A DNA stretch of 15,076 nt from Natronohydrobacter sp. (GTDB taxonomy: Bacteria > Pseudomonadota > Alphaproteobacteria > Rhodobacterales > Rhodobacteraceae): NCBI GenBank assembly GCA_007117255.1, contig SKGU01000103.1:1-15076 (forward strand). The letters run 5' to 3'. Shown here in pieces: positions 5,693 through 12,429 of the stretch (the first letter of the stretch is position 1; each line of letters starts with the position of its first letter). Made by a program: the position numbers and the translations under genes. The notes under the pieces were generated by a model, which was not told where the DNA came from, ran no database searches, and saw nothing but the letters and a program-made list of their open reading frames with translations.

Positions 5693-8611
5693 TCAACCCA
5701 ATGCAGCGTTGCAACGCGCGCAGGTGCCAGCATGCCCATGTTGGCCTACATCATGGCTGATCTTCCAGCAGCGCTGGCATTTCTGCCCTTCTGCGCGCTC
5801 GAACACTACCCCCACGCCCTCGATCTCAGGCATGCGGAAAGCCTCCGCCGGGATCGGGTCTGCGGTCAGCGACAAGGCGGATGTGATGCAGATATCAGCA
5901 AAATCGACCGATTTCAGTCCGTCCATGATCTGTGCATCGCGCACATGGACCACGGGCGCAGCTTCCAACGACGCCCCGATCACCTTGTCGCGGCGCTGGA
6001 TTTCCAACGCAGCCGTCACCACGCGCCGCGCGGCCCGGATGCCAGCCCATTTTTGCGCAAGCGGTTCATTACGCCAGTCGGCCGGCGTATCTGGGAAGTC
6101 CTGCAAATGCACAGATGCCTCATCGCCCGGAAAGCGCGATAGCCAGACATCCTCCATCGTGAAAACCAGCACCGGCGCAAGCCATGTCGTCAGGCGGTGG
6201 AACAGGATGTCCAGTACGGTGCGCGCAGAGCGGCGGCGCAGGCTATCGGCGGAATCGCAGTAAAGTGCATCTTTTCGCACATCGAAGTAGAAGGAGGACA
6301 GGTCCGAAGTCGCAAATGTGAAAAGCTCACGGAATACGCCTTGAAAATCATAGGCCGCGTAGCCTTTGCGCACCTGCGCGTCCAATTCCGCCAGACGGTG
6401 CAGAACCCATTGTTCCAGTTCCGGCATTTCCGCCGGGGCAACGCGTTCCGCCGCGGTGAAGCCATCCAGATTGCCCAGCAGAAAGCGCATGGTATTGCGC
6501 AAGCGCCGGTAGCTGTCAGCCACCCCTTTCAGGATTTCCTTGCCGATGCGCAGATCCGCTGTGTAATCCGACTGCGCCACCCAAAGCCGCAGGATATCTG
6601 CACCGTATTCGTCGATCACCTGCTGAGGTGCGACAGTGTTGCCGAGCGATTTGGACATTTTCATGCCCTTCTCATCCAGCGTGAAGCCGTGGGTCAGCAC
6701 CCCGTGATAGGGCGCGCGGCCCTTGGTCGCACAGGCTTGCAGCATGGAGGAATGGAACCAGCCGCGATGCTGGTCGGTCCCTTCGAGATAGAGATCCGCA
6801 ATCCCGTCCGGCGCCCCATCCTCGCGGTCGCGCAGAACGAAAGCATGGGTCGAGCCAGAGTCGAACCAAACATCCAGAATGTCAAAAACCTGATCATAGG
6901 CGTCTGGGTCATACAGGTTTTCAAGGATGCGCTCCTTGAACCCTTGCACATACCAGACATCCGCGCCTTCGGCCTCGAACGCCGCTTTGATCCGCGCATT
7001 CACGTCCGGGTCGCGCAGCAGGAAGTCGGGATCAGTTGGTTTCGCACCCTTCTTCACGAAGCAGGTCAACGGCACACCCCATGCCCGCTGGCGCGACAGC
7101 ACCCAGTCGGGCCGCGCTTCGATCATCGAATAGAGCCGGTTGCGCCCGGTCTGGGGCGTCCATTTCACCAGCCTGTCGATGCTCTCCAGCGCACGGGCGC
7201 GGATCGTGTCGCCATGCGCGCTCATGCCATCATCAAGCGGCTTGTCGATGGCCGCAAACCATTGCGCAGTGTTGCGATAGATCAGCGGCGCTTTCGACCG
7301 CCAGCTATGCGGGTAGCTATGGCGCATCTTGCCCTTGGCGAAGAGCGCGCCCGCATAGGCGAGTTGCTTGATGACAGCGACATTCGCGCCGCCTTCCTTG
7401 CCATCGGGCTTGATGATGACTTCGCCGCCAAACAGCGGCAGATCGGCGCGGTAGCTGCCATCTTCCAGCACGTTATAGGTCATCGGCAGACCGTGCTTCA
7501 CACCGATCTGGTAGTCATCGTCGCCATGGCTGGGGGCGGTGTGAACGAAACCTGTGCCTGCGTCATCTGTAACATGGTCGCCCGGCAGCATGGGGACGTC
7601 GAAATCCCATTCGCCATTCGCGCCCTCAACGCCCCGGAAGGGGTGGGCGAGGGTCAGCGCGCCAAGTTCGGCGGCTGAAACGTCGCGCTTGCGTTCGGCA
7701 TTCACTTTCGCCGCGACCAGCGCGCTTTCGGCCAACGCATCTGCCAGCAGAACCAGCGCGCCTGGCTCTTCCTTGCCGCCCTCCAGCACTTCGTTCACTT
7801 CATACAGCCCGTAAGAAATCCCTGGCCCGAAGCAGACCGCGCGATTTTGCGGGATGGTCCAGGGCGTCGTGGTCCAGATCACCACCGACACAGGCTTCAT
7901 CTTGCCAAAAATACTCAAATCCGACGCCGCACTCCCGAACACCGTGACCGGAAACTTTACCCAGATCGTATGCGACGTATGGTCGTGATACTCGACCTCG
8001 GCCTCGGCCAGCGCAGTCTTTTCCACCGGCGACCACATCACAGGCTTGGAGCCTTGATACAAAGACCCGTTCATCACGAGCTTCATGAACTCGTCCGCGA
8101 TCACCGCCTCGGCATGGTAATCCATCGTCAGATAGGGCTTGTCCCATTTGCCGGTGATCCCAAGACGCTTGAACTCCTCGCGCTGCACATCGATCCAGCC
8201 TTCAGCGAAGCGGCGGCATTCCTGACGGAAATCAACGACATCGACAGCGTCTTTATCCAACCCCTTGGCGCGGTACTGCTCCTCGATCTTCCATTCGATC
8301 GGCAGGCCGTGGCAATCCCAGCCCGGCACATAGCGCGCGTCGCGCCCCAGCATCTGCTGGCTGCGGGTGATGAAATCCTTCAGCACCTTGTTGAGCGCGT
8401 GGCCGATATGCAGATGGCCATTAGCATAGGGGGGGCCATCATGCAGGATAAAGGGCTTTCGGCCCGCAGCAGACGCGCGCAGGCGGTCATAGATGCCAAG
8501 GCGTTCCCAGCGCGCCAGCCAGTCGGGTTCGCGCGCGGGCAGGCCTGCGCGCATGGGAAACTCAGTCTGGGGCAGGAAAAGCGTGTCTTTATAGTCGGGT
8601 GTGTCAGTCAT
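5693..8611 (-). CDS. ileS: Isoleucyl-tRNA synthetase
   Basis: A 972-residue class Ia synthetase that charges tRNA-Ile and edits misactivated valine. The HIGH motif is at 68-71 (PYANGHLHIGHAL) and KMSKS at 651-655 (GMKMSKSLGN), bracketing the Rossmann fold and the CP1 editing insertion. The C-terminal zinc finger has Cys945, Cys948, Cys964 and Cys967 (CQRCWK and CARC), the mark of the bacterial type that carries a C-terminal zinc site. The frame is open to 8680, but MTDTPDYKDTLFLPQ at 8611 is the expected family N-terminus and the 23 upstream residues look like leader sequence. No strong Shine-Dalgarno sequence precedes 8611; a GAAAG lies about 11 bases upstream. A promoter, a candidate leader peptide and a hairpin occupy the 5' region. 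Confidence 0.97.
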   Translation of the reverse strand: MTDTPDYKDTLFLPQTEFPMRAGLPAREPDWLARWERLGIYDRLRASAAGRKPFILHDGPPYANGHLHIGHALNKVLKDFITRSQQMLGRDARYVPGWDCHGLPIEWKIEEQYRAKGLDKDAVDVVDFRQECRRFAEGWIDVQREEFKRLGITGKWDKPYLTMDYHAEAVIADEFMKLVMNGSLYQGSKPVMWSPVEKTALAEAEVEYHDHTSHTIWVKFPVTVFGSAASDLSIFGKMKPVSVVIWTTTPWTIPQNRAVCFGPGISYGLYEVNEVLEGGKEEPGALVLLADALAESALVAAKVNAERKRDVSAAELGALTLAHPFRGVEGANGEWDFDVPMLPGDHVTDDAGTGFVHTAPSHGDDDYQIGVKHGLPMTYNVLEDGSYRADLPLFGGEVIIKPDGKEGGANVAVIKQLAYAGALFAKGKMRHSYPHSWRSKAPLIYRNTAQWFAAIDKPLDDGMSAHGDTIRARALESIDRLVKWTPQTGRNRLYSMIEARPDWVLSRQRAWGVPLTCFVKKGAKPTDPDFLLRDPDVNARIKAAFEAEGADVWYVQGFKERILENLYDPDAYDQVFDILDVWFDSGSTHAFVLRDREDGAPDGIADLYLEGTDQHRGWFHSSMLQACATKGRAPYHGVLTHGFTLDEKGMKMSKSLGNTVAPQQVIDEYGADILRLWVAQSDYTADLRIGKEILKGVADSYRRLRNTMRFLLGNLDGFTAAERVAPAEMPELEQWVLHRLAELDAQVRKGYAAYDFQGVFRELFTFATSDLSSFYFDVRKDALYCDSADSLRRRSARTVLDILFHRLTTWLAPVLVFTMEDVWLSRFPGDEASVHLQDFPDTPADWRNEPLAQKWAGIRAARRVVTAALEIQRRDKVIGASLEAAPVVHVRDAQIMDGLKSVDFADICITSALSLTADPIPAEAFRMPEIEGVGVVFERAEGQKCQRCWKISHDVGQHGHAGTCARCNAALG

Positions 8612-8660
8612 GGATTTGGTCACTTTCGAGAATTTCGGGAATTGGCTGGCGCCAAGGCTA

Positions 8661-8693
8661 TCCCGGCACTCCGGGCGCATCAGAGTGCCGGGA
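8661..8693 (-). promoter_or_regulatory. Hairpin in the ileS 5' leader
   Basis: TCCCGGCACTC (8661-8671 on plus) and GAGTGCCGGGA (8683-8693) are exact reverse complements: an 11-bp GC-rich stem with an 11-base loop. In the minus-strand transcript it lies between the predicted promoter and the ileS ATG, about 50 bases before the start codon. The upstream arm is made of the last codons of the candidate leader ORF, and the leader stop codon (8680-8682) falls in the loop next to that arm. No U-run follows, so it is not a typical terminator. Confidence 0.6.
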
Positions 8694-8727
8694 CGCTAAT
8701 TCGCGAAATGATCCAGAAGCCATACAT
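8680..8727 (-). CDS. Candidate Ile-rich leader peptide of ileS
   Basis: A 15-codon ORF reading MYGFWIISRISVPAL, with isoleucine at codons 6, 7 and 10 and a TGA at 8680-8682. Its ATG (8727) is 6 bases past the -10 element of the best predicted ileS promoter, so the message could begin on the A of the ATG and be translated leaderless. Leaderless trp leader peptides are known in Rhizobiales. The stop overlaps an in-frame ileS-phase ATG (TGATG), and the last codons form one arm of the leader hairpin. A ribosome-stalling sensor of charged tRNA-Ile is the inference. The ORF is very short and could be chance. Confidence 0.4.
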   Translation of the reverse strand: MYGFWIISRISVPAL

Positions 8728-8733
8728 GCCCGC

Positions 8734-8762
8734 CTTATAGGGGGCTATTATTTGGGCGTCCA
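8734..8762 (-). promoter_or_regulatory. Predicted housekeeping promoter for ileS
   Basis: On the minus strand, TGGACG (plus 8757-8762) is followed by a 17-base spacer and TATAAG (plus 8734-8739). This resembles the housekeeping -35/-10 pair of alphaproteobacteria with optimal spacing. The predicted start, 6-8 bases past the -10, is about 8727-8725. The initiator A at 8727 is also the A of the leader ORF. No better pair was seen on this strand between 8612 and 8877. Confidence 0.5.
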
Positions 8763-8801
8763 GAGGGCGTGCGGGCCGCGGCACGCATGTTTGCAACCTG
8801 C

Positions 8802-8827
8802 GTCAAGGGGGGGGGCGCCCCCTTGAC
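8802..8827. repeat. GC-rich palindrome with a nine-G run, upstream of the VOC gene
   Basis: GTCAAGGGGG (8802-8811) is the exact reverse complement of CCCCCTTGAC (8818-8827). The middle contains the 12-base palindrome GGGGGCGCCCCC (8811-8822), and G occurs nine times in a row at 8807-8815. The right arm runs into TTGACA (8823-8828), which looks like a -35 element for the VOC gene, but no convincing -10 follows at 16-18 bases. It may be an operator or a structural palindrome in the divergent region. Confidence 0.55.
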
Positions 8828-8877
8828 AATCCCCGCGGATATTTGCGCAAAAGTGAAAGAGCGAGAAGGAGTTTGCC

Positions 8878-9291
8878 ATGCTGATGCCATTTCATTTTGC
8901 CTATCATGTGCGCGATCTGCATGAGGCGCGCGCCTTCTACGGCGGTGTTCTGGGATGTGCCGAGGGGCGTAGCACCGACACATGGGTGGATTTCGACTTC
9001 TTCGGCCATCAGATCAGCCTGCATCTGGGTGAGCCCTTTGCCAATGCACCTACGGGCAAAGTGGGCGATCACATGGTGCCGATGCCGCATTTCGGGCTGG
9101 TGCTGGACAGCGCGCGTTTTCAGGCGCTGGCCGCGCGACTACAGGATGCAGGTGTAGAGTTCGTCATGCCGCCCTCGCTGCGCTTCGAAGGTGAGCCGGG
9201 CGAGCAATGGACGATGTTTTTCCGCGACCCGTCAGGCAACCCGATCGAGGTGAAAGGCTTTGCTGATCAGTCGCAGATTTTTGCGTCCTGA
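8878..9291 (+). CDS. VOC-family (glyoxalase / extradiol dioxygenase-like) protein
   Basis: A 137-residue vicinal-oxygen-chelate protein. It shows two beta-alpha-beta-beta-beta modules: FHFAYHVRDLHEARAFYGGVLGC (5-27) opens the first and MPHFGLVLD (69-77) the second. His10, His71 and Glu124 (in DPSGNPIEVKGF) sit where VOC metal ligands are found, so a metal-dependent enzyme is likely. Substrate cannot be read from sequence: it resembles the small stand-alone dioxygenase-like VOC proteins more than true lactoylglutathione lyase. A GAAGGAG site at 8865-8871 lies 6 bases before the ATG. It is divergent from ileS, and its 3' end overlaps the 3' end of cutA by 25 bases. Confidence 0.85.
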   Translation: MLMPFHFAYHVRDLHEARAFYGGVLGCAEGRSTDTWVDFDFFGHQISLHLGEPFANAPTGKVGDHMVPMPHFGLVLDSARFQALAARLQDAGVEFVMPPSLRFEGEPGEQWTMFFRDPSGNPIEVKGFADQSQIFAS

Positions 9292-9599
9292 ACCTCTTGC
9301 GTGACCCAATCGGCGACGCCAGGCCCCATCGCCTGTACGGGCAAGGCGACAATGGCAGGCAGCGCATAGGGGTGGTTTTCGCGGATCACCTTGCAAACCG
9401 CATCGAAATGTCGGGCGGGCGTTTTCATCCGCAGCAGGGTCTCGGATTCTGAATCGATCTGCCCCTGCCAACAAAACAGACTTTCAACCTTGGGCAGAAT
9501 ATTTGCGCAGGCGATCAGCCGCGCGCGCAAGCAGGCACTTGCAACGCTGCGCGCGCTGTCCTTGTCAGGGCATGTGACTTCAACCTCGAATAGCTCCAT
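9267..9599 (-). CDS. cutA: CutA1-family divalent-cation tolerance protein
   Basis: A 110-residue CutA1 protein, a small and very stable trimer with a ferredoxin-like fold. The conserved run is present: VTCPDKDSARSVASACLRARL (8-28), ACANILPKVESLFCWQGQI (30-48), ETLLRMKT (53-60), and the HPYALPAIVALPV segment (76-88) before a C-terminal amphipathic helix. In E. coli the cutA locus was linked to copper tolerance, but the biochemical role remains unclear. The ATG is preceded by GGAGGCGG (plus 9603-9610). It lies 84 bases downstream of sdaA on the same strand and may be read through from it. The last 25 bases overlap the convergent VOC gene. Confidence 0.93.
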   Translation of the reverse strand: MELFEVEVTCPDKDSARSVASACLRARLIACANILPKVESLFCWQGQIDSESETLLRMKTPARHFDAVCKVIRENHPYALPAIVALPVQAMGPGVADWVTQEVQDAKICD

Positions 9600-9683
9600 G
9601 TTCCGCCTCCATCACAGCACATGAAGAGCAATATGGGGCCTGCCATGCGGCCAGACCATGATCTGCCTCAAACACACACTGGG

Positions 9684-11054
9684 TCAGCAATTCGGCACAT
9701 TCACCGCCAGCCCGCCCAAGGCAGTTTCCTTGTATTTCTCGGACATGTCGGCACCGGTCTGGCGCATTGCCTCGATGCAATTGTCCAAAGGCATGAAATG
9801 TGATCCATCCCCGCGCAGCGCAAGGCTGGCGGCTGACACGGCCTTGATCGCGCCCAGGCCGTTGCGTTCGATGCAGGGCACCTGCACCAGCCCTTTGACC
9901 GGGTCGCAGGTCATTCCAAGATGGTGTTCCAGCGCGATTTCAGCGGCATTTTCAACCTGTTCGGGCGTGCCCCCCAGCACCGCCGCCAGCCCTGCCGCAG
10001 CCATGGCCGAGGCGGACCCCACTTCCGCCTGACAGCCACATTCCGCGCCAGAGATTGAGGCATTGTGCTTGACCAGCCCACCGATCGCGGCGGCGGTCAG
10101 AAGGAACTCACCGACCCGCGCCTCGGATGCGCCGGGCACATGATCCAGCCAGTAACGGATCGTCGCCGGCACCACGCCAGCAGCACCATTGGTGGGTGCG
10201 GTCACGACTTGCCCGCCAGCCGCGTTTTCTTCATTCACGGCCATCGCATAAGTGCTGATCCAGTCATTGATCACATGCGGCGCGGTCAGGTTCAGGCCGC
10301 GCTCACGCTCCAACGCCTCGCGGATCGCCTTGGCGCGGCGTTTGACCTTCAGCCCGCCGGGCAGGATGCCATCAGTGACCAGCCCCCGGTCAATGCAGTC
10401 GCGCATCACCTGCCACAGCCGCACCAACCCCTGTTCCAGCGCGGCAGGCCCCATACGCGTCAGTTCATTGGCACGTTTCATCTGTGCGATGCTTTTGCCG
10501 GATGCGCGCGCCATATCCAGCATTTGCGCGGCGGTCTCGAAGGGAAAAGGCGTCAACGTCTCTGGCTGCGCGGGTGGTTTACCCAGCTCTGCCTCGGTTA
10601 CGACAAAGCCGCCGCCGATGGAATAATAGACTTCCTGCGCGATCACATCGCCTTGCGCATCCAATCCCATCAGGCGCATGCCGTTAGCATGGCCGCTCAA
10701 AGGTGGGCCATAATCGAAGATCAGATCGGTTTTCGGCGCGAAGCTCAGGCGACCCAACCCGTCCACTTCCACGGCGCCCTCTGCTTCGATCTGTGCCAGT
10801 GCCACCTCTGCGCGCTCTGCGTCGTAGGCTTCGGGCGTGAACCCGGCCAATCCAAGGATCACCGCGCGATCTGTCGCATGGCCGACGCCTGTGAAAGCCA
10901 GCGAACCATGCAAGGACGCGCGCAACCCCGCCACGCCAAAGGACAATCCGCGCAAATGGTCCAGAAACCGCGCCGCCGCCACCATTGGCCCCATCGTATG
11001 CGACGAAGACGGGCCGATGCCCACTTTGAAAATCTCGAAAACCGACAAAAACAT
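9684..11054 (-). CDS. sdaA: L-serine ammonia-lyase (iron-sulfur L-serine dehydratase)
   Basis: A 456-residue single-chain L-serine dehydratase that converts serine to pyruvate and ammonia. The N-terminal domain (SVFEIFKVGIGPSSSHTMGP, 4-23) leads into the beta module, and the C-terminal alpha module carries the cluster. Cys341 (in ECGC), Cys383 (MTCDP) and Cys394 (VPC) correspond, with a constant offset of two, to the [4Fe-4S] ligands of the Legionella enzyme (C343, C385, C396, from memory). The chain ends in Cys456, equivalent to Legionella Cys458, whose tail folds into the active site. The frame is open to 11267, but Met at 11054 is the family start, with AGGAAAGGG (plus 11061-11069) upstream. 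It is divergent from the cytochrome lipoprotein gene, with 133 bases between them for both promoters. Confidence 0.96.
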   Translation of the reverse strand: MFLSVFEIFKVGIGPSSSHTMGPMVAAARFLDHLRGLSFGVAGLRASLHGSLAFTGVGHATDRAVILGLAGFTPEAYDAERAEVALAQIEAEGAVEVDGLGRLSFAPKTDLIFDYGPPLSGHANGMRLMGLDAQGDVIAQEVYYSIGGGFVVTEAELGKPPAQPETLTPFPFETAAQMLDMARASGKSIAQMKRANELTRMGPAALEQGLVRLWQVMRDCIDRGLVTDGILPGGLKVKRRAKAIREALERERGLNLTAPHVINDWISTYAMAVNEENAAGGQVVTAPTNGAAGVVPATIRYWLDHVPGASEARVGEFLLTAAAIGGLVKHNASISGAECGCQAEVGSASAMAAAGLAAVLGGTPEQVENAAEIALEHHLGMTCDPVKGLVQVPCIERNGLGAIKAVSAASLALRGDGSHFMPLDNCIEAMRQTGADMSEKYKETALGGLAVNVPNC

Positions 11055-11187
11055 GCGCGGCCCTTTCCTGTTCGCTCCGGGCACTCTACCGAATGTCAGG
11101 CGCCGAAACATCCGCCAAGCGACATGCAGCGTGCCAAAGCAGACCTGCCCCCTTGGCAGCGCCCAATTTCTGCGGCACTGTAGGGTT

Positions 11188-11565
11188 ATGCGATATCTGA
11201 TTGCCGCCCCGCTTCTTGCCACCCTTGCTGGCTGTGCCCCCTTCACAGGGCCAGAGGCCGGACGCACGCTTTATACACAGAATTGCGCGTCTTGCCATGG
11301 TGCGGATGCGCGCGGGGGCGCGCAGATCCCGGATCTGACGCAAATCACGGCGCGGGCAGGCGGCAGCTATCCGCAAGACCGGGTGCTGGACAAACTGGAC
11401 GGTTATGCGCGCGGACAAACTGCCTATGCGGGTGCTGAAATGCCGAATTTCGGCGATCTTCTGACCGGGCGGCTGACGCGTGTGCAGTCTGCGACGGGCC
11501 TGTCGCGCGAAATGCCGGAAAAGATCGTCGCACTGGACGCCTATCTTCGCTCCATCCAGCGATAA
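11188..11565 (+). CDS. Monoheme c-type cytochrome lipoprotein
   Basis: A 125-residue exported protein. The signal peptide MRYLIAAPLLATLAGC ends in an LAGC lipobox with Cys16 as the lipidation site. The mature part begins with a heme c motif CASCH (Cys33, Cys36, His37), and Met85 in AEMPNFGD is the likely second axial ligand, so it is a class I cytochrome c anchored in a membrane and facing the periplasm. The open frame begins far upstream, but Met at 11188 is the only start giving a signal peptide; AGGG just upstream is a modest ribosome site. The electron donor and acceptor are unknown. The neighbours (sdaA divergent, rpiA 67 bases downstream) do not point to a respiratory complex. Confidence 0.87.
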   Translation: MRYLIAAPLLATLAGCAPFTGPEAGRTLYTQNCASCHGADARGGAQIPDLTQITARAGGSYPQDRVLDKLDGYARGQTAYAGAEMPNFGDLLTGRLTRVQSATGLSREMPEKIVALDAYLRSIQR

Positions 11566-11632
11566 CCGATTCCGCTTTCACCCCGGCCAAGAAACCGCCT
11601 ATAAAGCCCGCGACCGAGGAAGAGGGCCTGCC

Positions 11633-12421
11633 ATGACCAGTGAACTGACCCCGATTGACCGCGCAAAATACGCAAGTGCCCATTGCGCTGCGGATTTCGT
11701 ACAGGACGGGATGCGTGTGGGGCTTGGGACAGGGTCGACAGCCGCATGGCTGGTGCGACGCCTCGGCGCGCGTGTGAAGCAGGAAGGACTGCGCATTCTT
11801 GCTGTGCCGACGTCCAGCCGCACGGCGCAACTGGCCCGCGAAGTCGGCATCAACGTGGTCTCACTGGATGAGGCGCGCTGGCTTGATCTGACCATTGACG
11901 GCGCGGATGAATTCGACGCGGAACTGACGCTAATCAAGGGCGGCGGCGGCGCGCTGTTGCAGGAAAAGATCGTGGCCACGGCCTCAGATCAGATGATCGT
12001 GATCACTGATGCCGCCAAGGAAGTGAAAACATTAGGCGCATTCCCCTTGCCGATCGAGGTAATTCCTTTCGGTTGGCCTGCGACCAAAGCGCTGGTCGAG
12101 GAAGTGCTGGCATCGATGGATGTGATGGGGCGGCAATCAAGCCTACGCATGAATGGCACGCAACCGTATGTTACGGATGAGGGTAACTATATTCTCGATC
12201 TGGCGCTCGGCCGGATCGGCAATCCGCGGCAATTGTCTCTGGTGCTCAATCAGGTGCCCGGCGTGGTCGAAAACGGGTTGTTCGTCGATATCGCGGATCA
12301 GGTGGTCATTGGCCATGCAGATGGCACTGTTGAGCTGCGTGACCTGACCAACGGAACACCGGAATCGACCATGAGACAGGTTGATCTGGAAAGCGCGCGC
12401 AACATTTTCTCTGATCTGTAA
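11633..12421 (+). CDS. rpiA: Ribose-5-phosphate isomerase A
   Basis: A 262-residue RpiA that interconverts ribose 5-phosphate and ribulose 5-phosphate in the pentose phosphate pathway. The phosphate loop GLGTGSTA (30-37), DGADEFD (89-95) and KGGGGALLQEKI (102-113) are all present. Asp89, Asp92, Lys102 and Glu111 match the E. coli catalytic residues D81, D84, K94 and E103 with a constant offset of eight. The frame is open from 11480, but Met at 11633 gives the normal length and follows a GAGGAAGAGGG purine tract. gor begins 8 bases after the stop, so the two genes are very likely cotranscribed. Confidence 0.96.
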   Translation: MTSELTPIDRAKYASAHCAADFVQDGMRVGLGTGSTAAWLVRRLGARVKQEGLRILAVPTSSRTAQLAREVGINVVSLDEARWLDLTIDGADEFDAELTLIKGGGGALLQEKIVATASDQMIVITDAAKEVKTLGAFPLPIEVIPFGWPATKALVEEVLASMDVMGRQSSLRMNGTQPYVTDEGNYILDLALGRIGNPRQLSLVLNQVPGVVENGLFVDIADQVVIGHADGTVELRDLTNGTPESTMRQVDLESARNIFSDL

Positions 12422-12429
12422 GGGGCCAC

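Noticed and set aside
6197..7678. 493-codon plus-strand open frame inside ileS
   Set aside because: It lies wholly antisense to ileS, which carries intact HIGH, KMSKS and zinc motifs. The length reflects GC-rich codon use, and the product resembles no family known to me.
8612..8680. N-terminal extension of IleS to the upstream ATG at 8680
   Set aside because: The extra 23 residues (MRPECRDSLGASQ and on) do not resemble IleS and are built from the hairpin arm. MTDTPDYKDT at 8611 is the family start.
8661..8693. Reading the ileS leader hairpin as a transcription terminator or a T-box
   Set aside because: No U-run follows the stem, and T-box riboswitches are not a feature of this bacterial group. 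No T-box specifier or antiterminator sequence was seen.
10065..11183. 372-codon plus-strand open frame opposite sdaA
   Set aside because: It is antisense to sdaA, whose iron-sulfur cysteines are all in place. The product has no recognisable motif.
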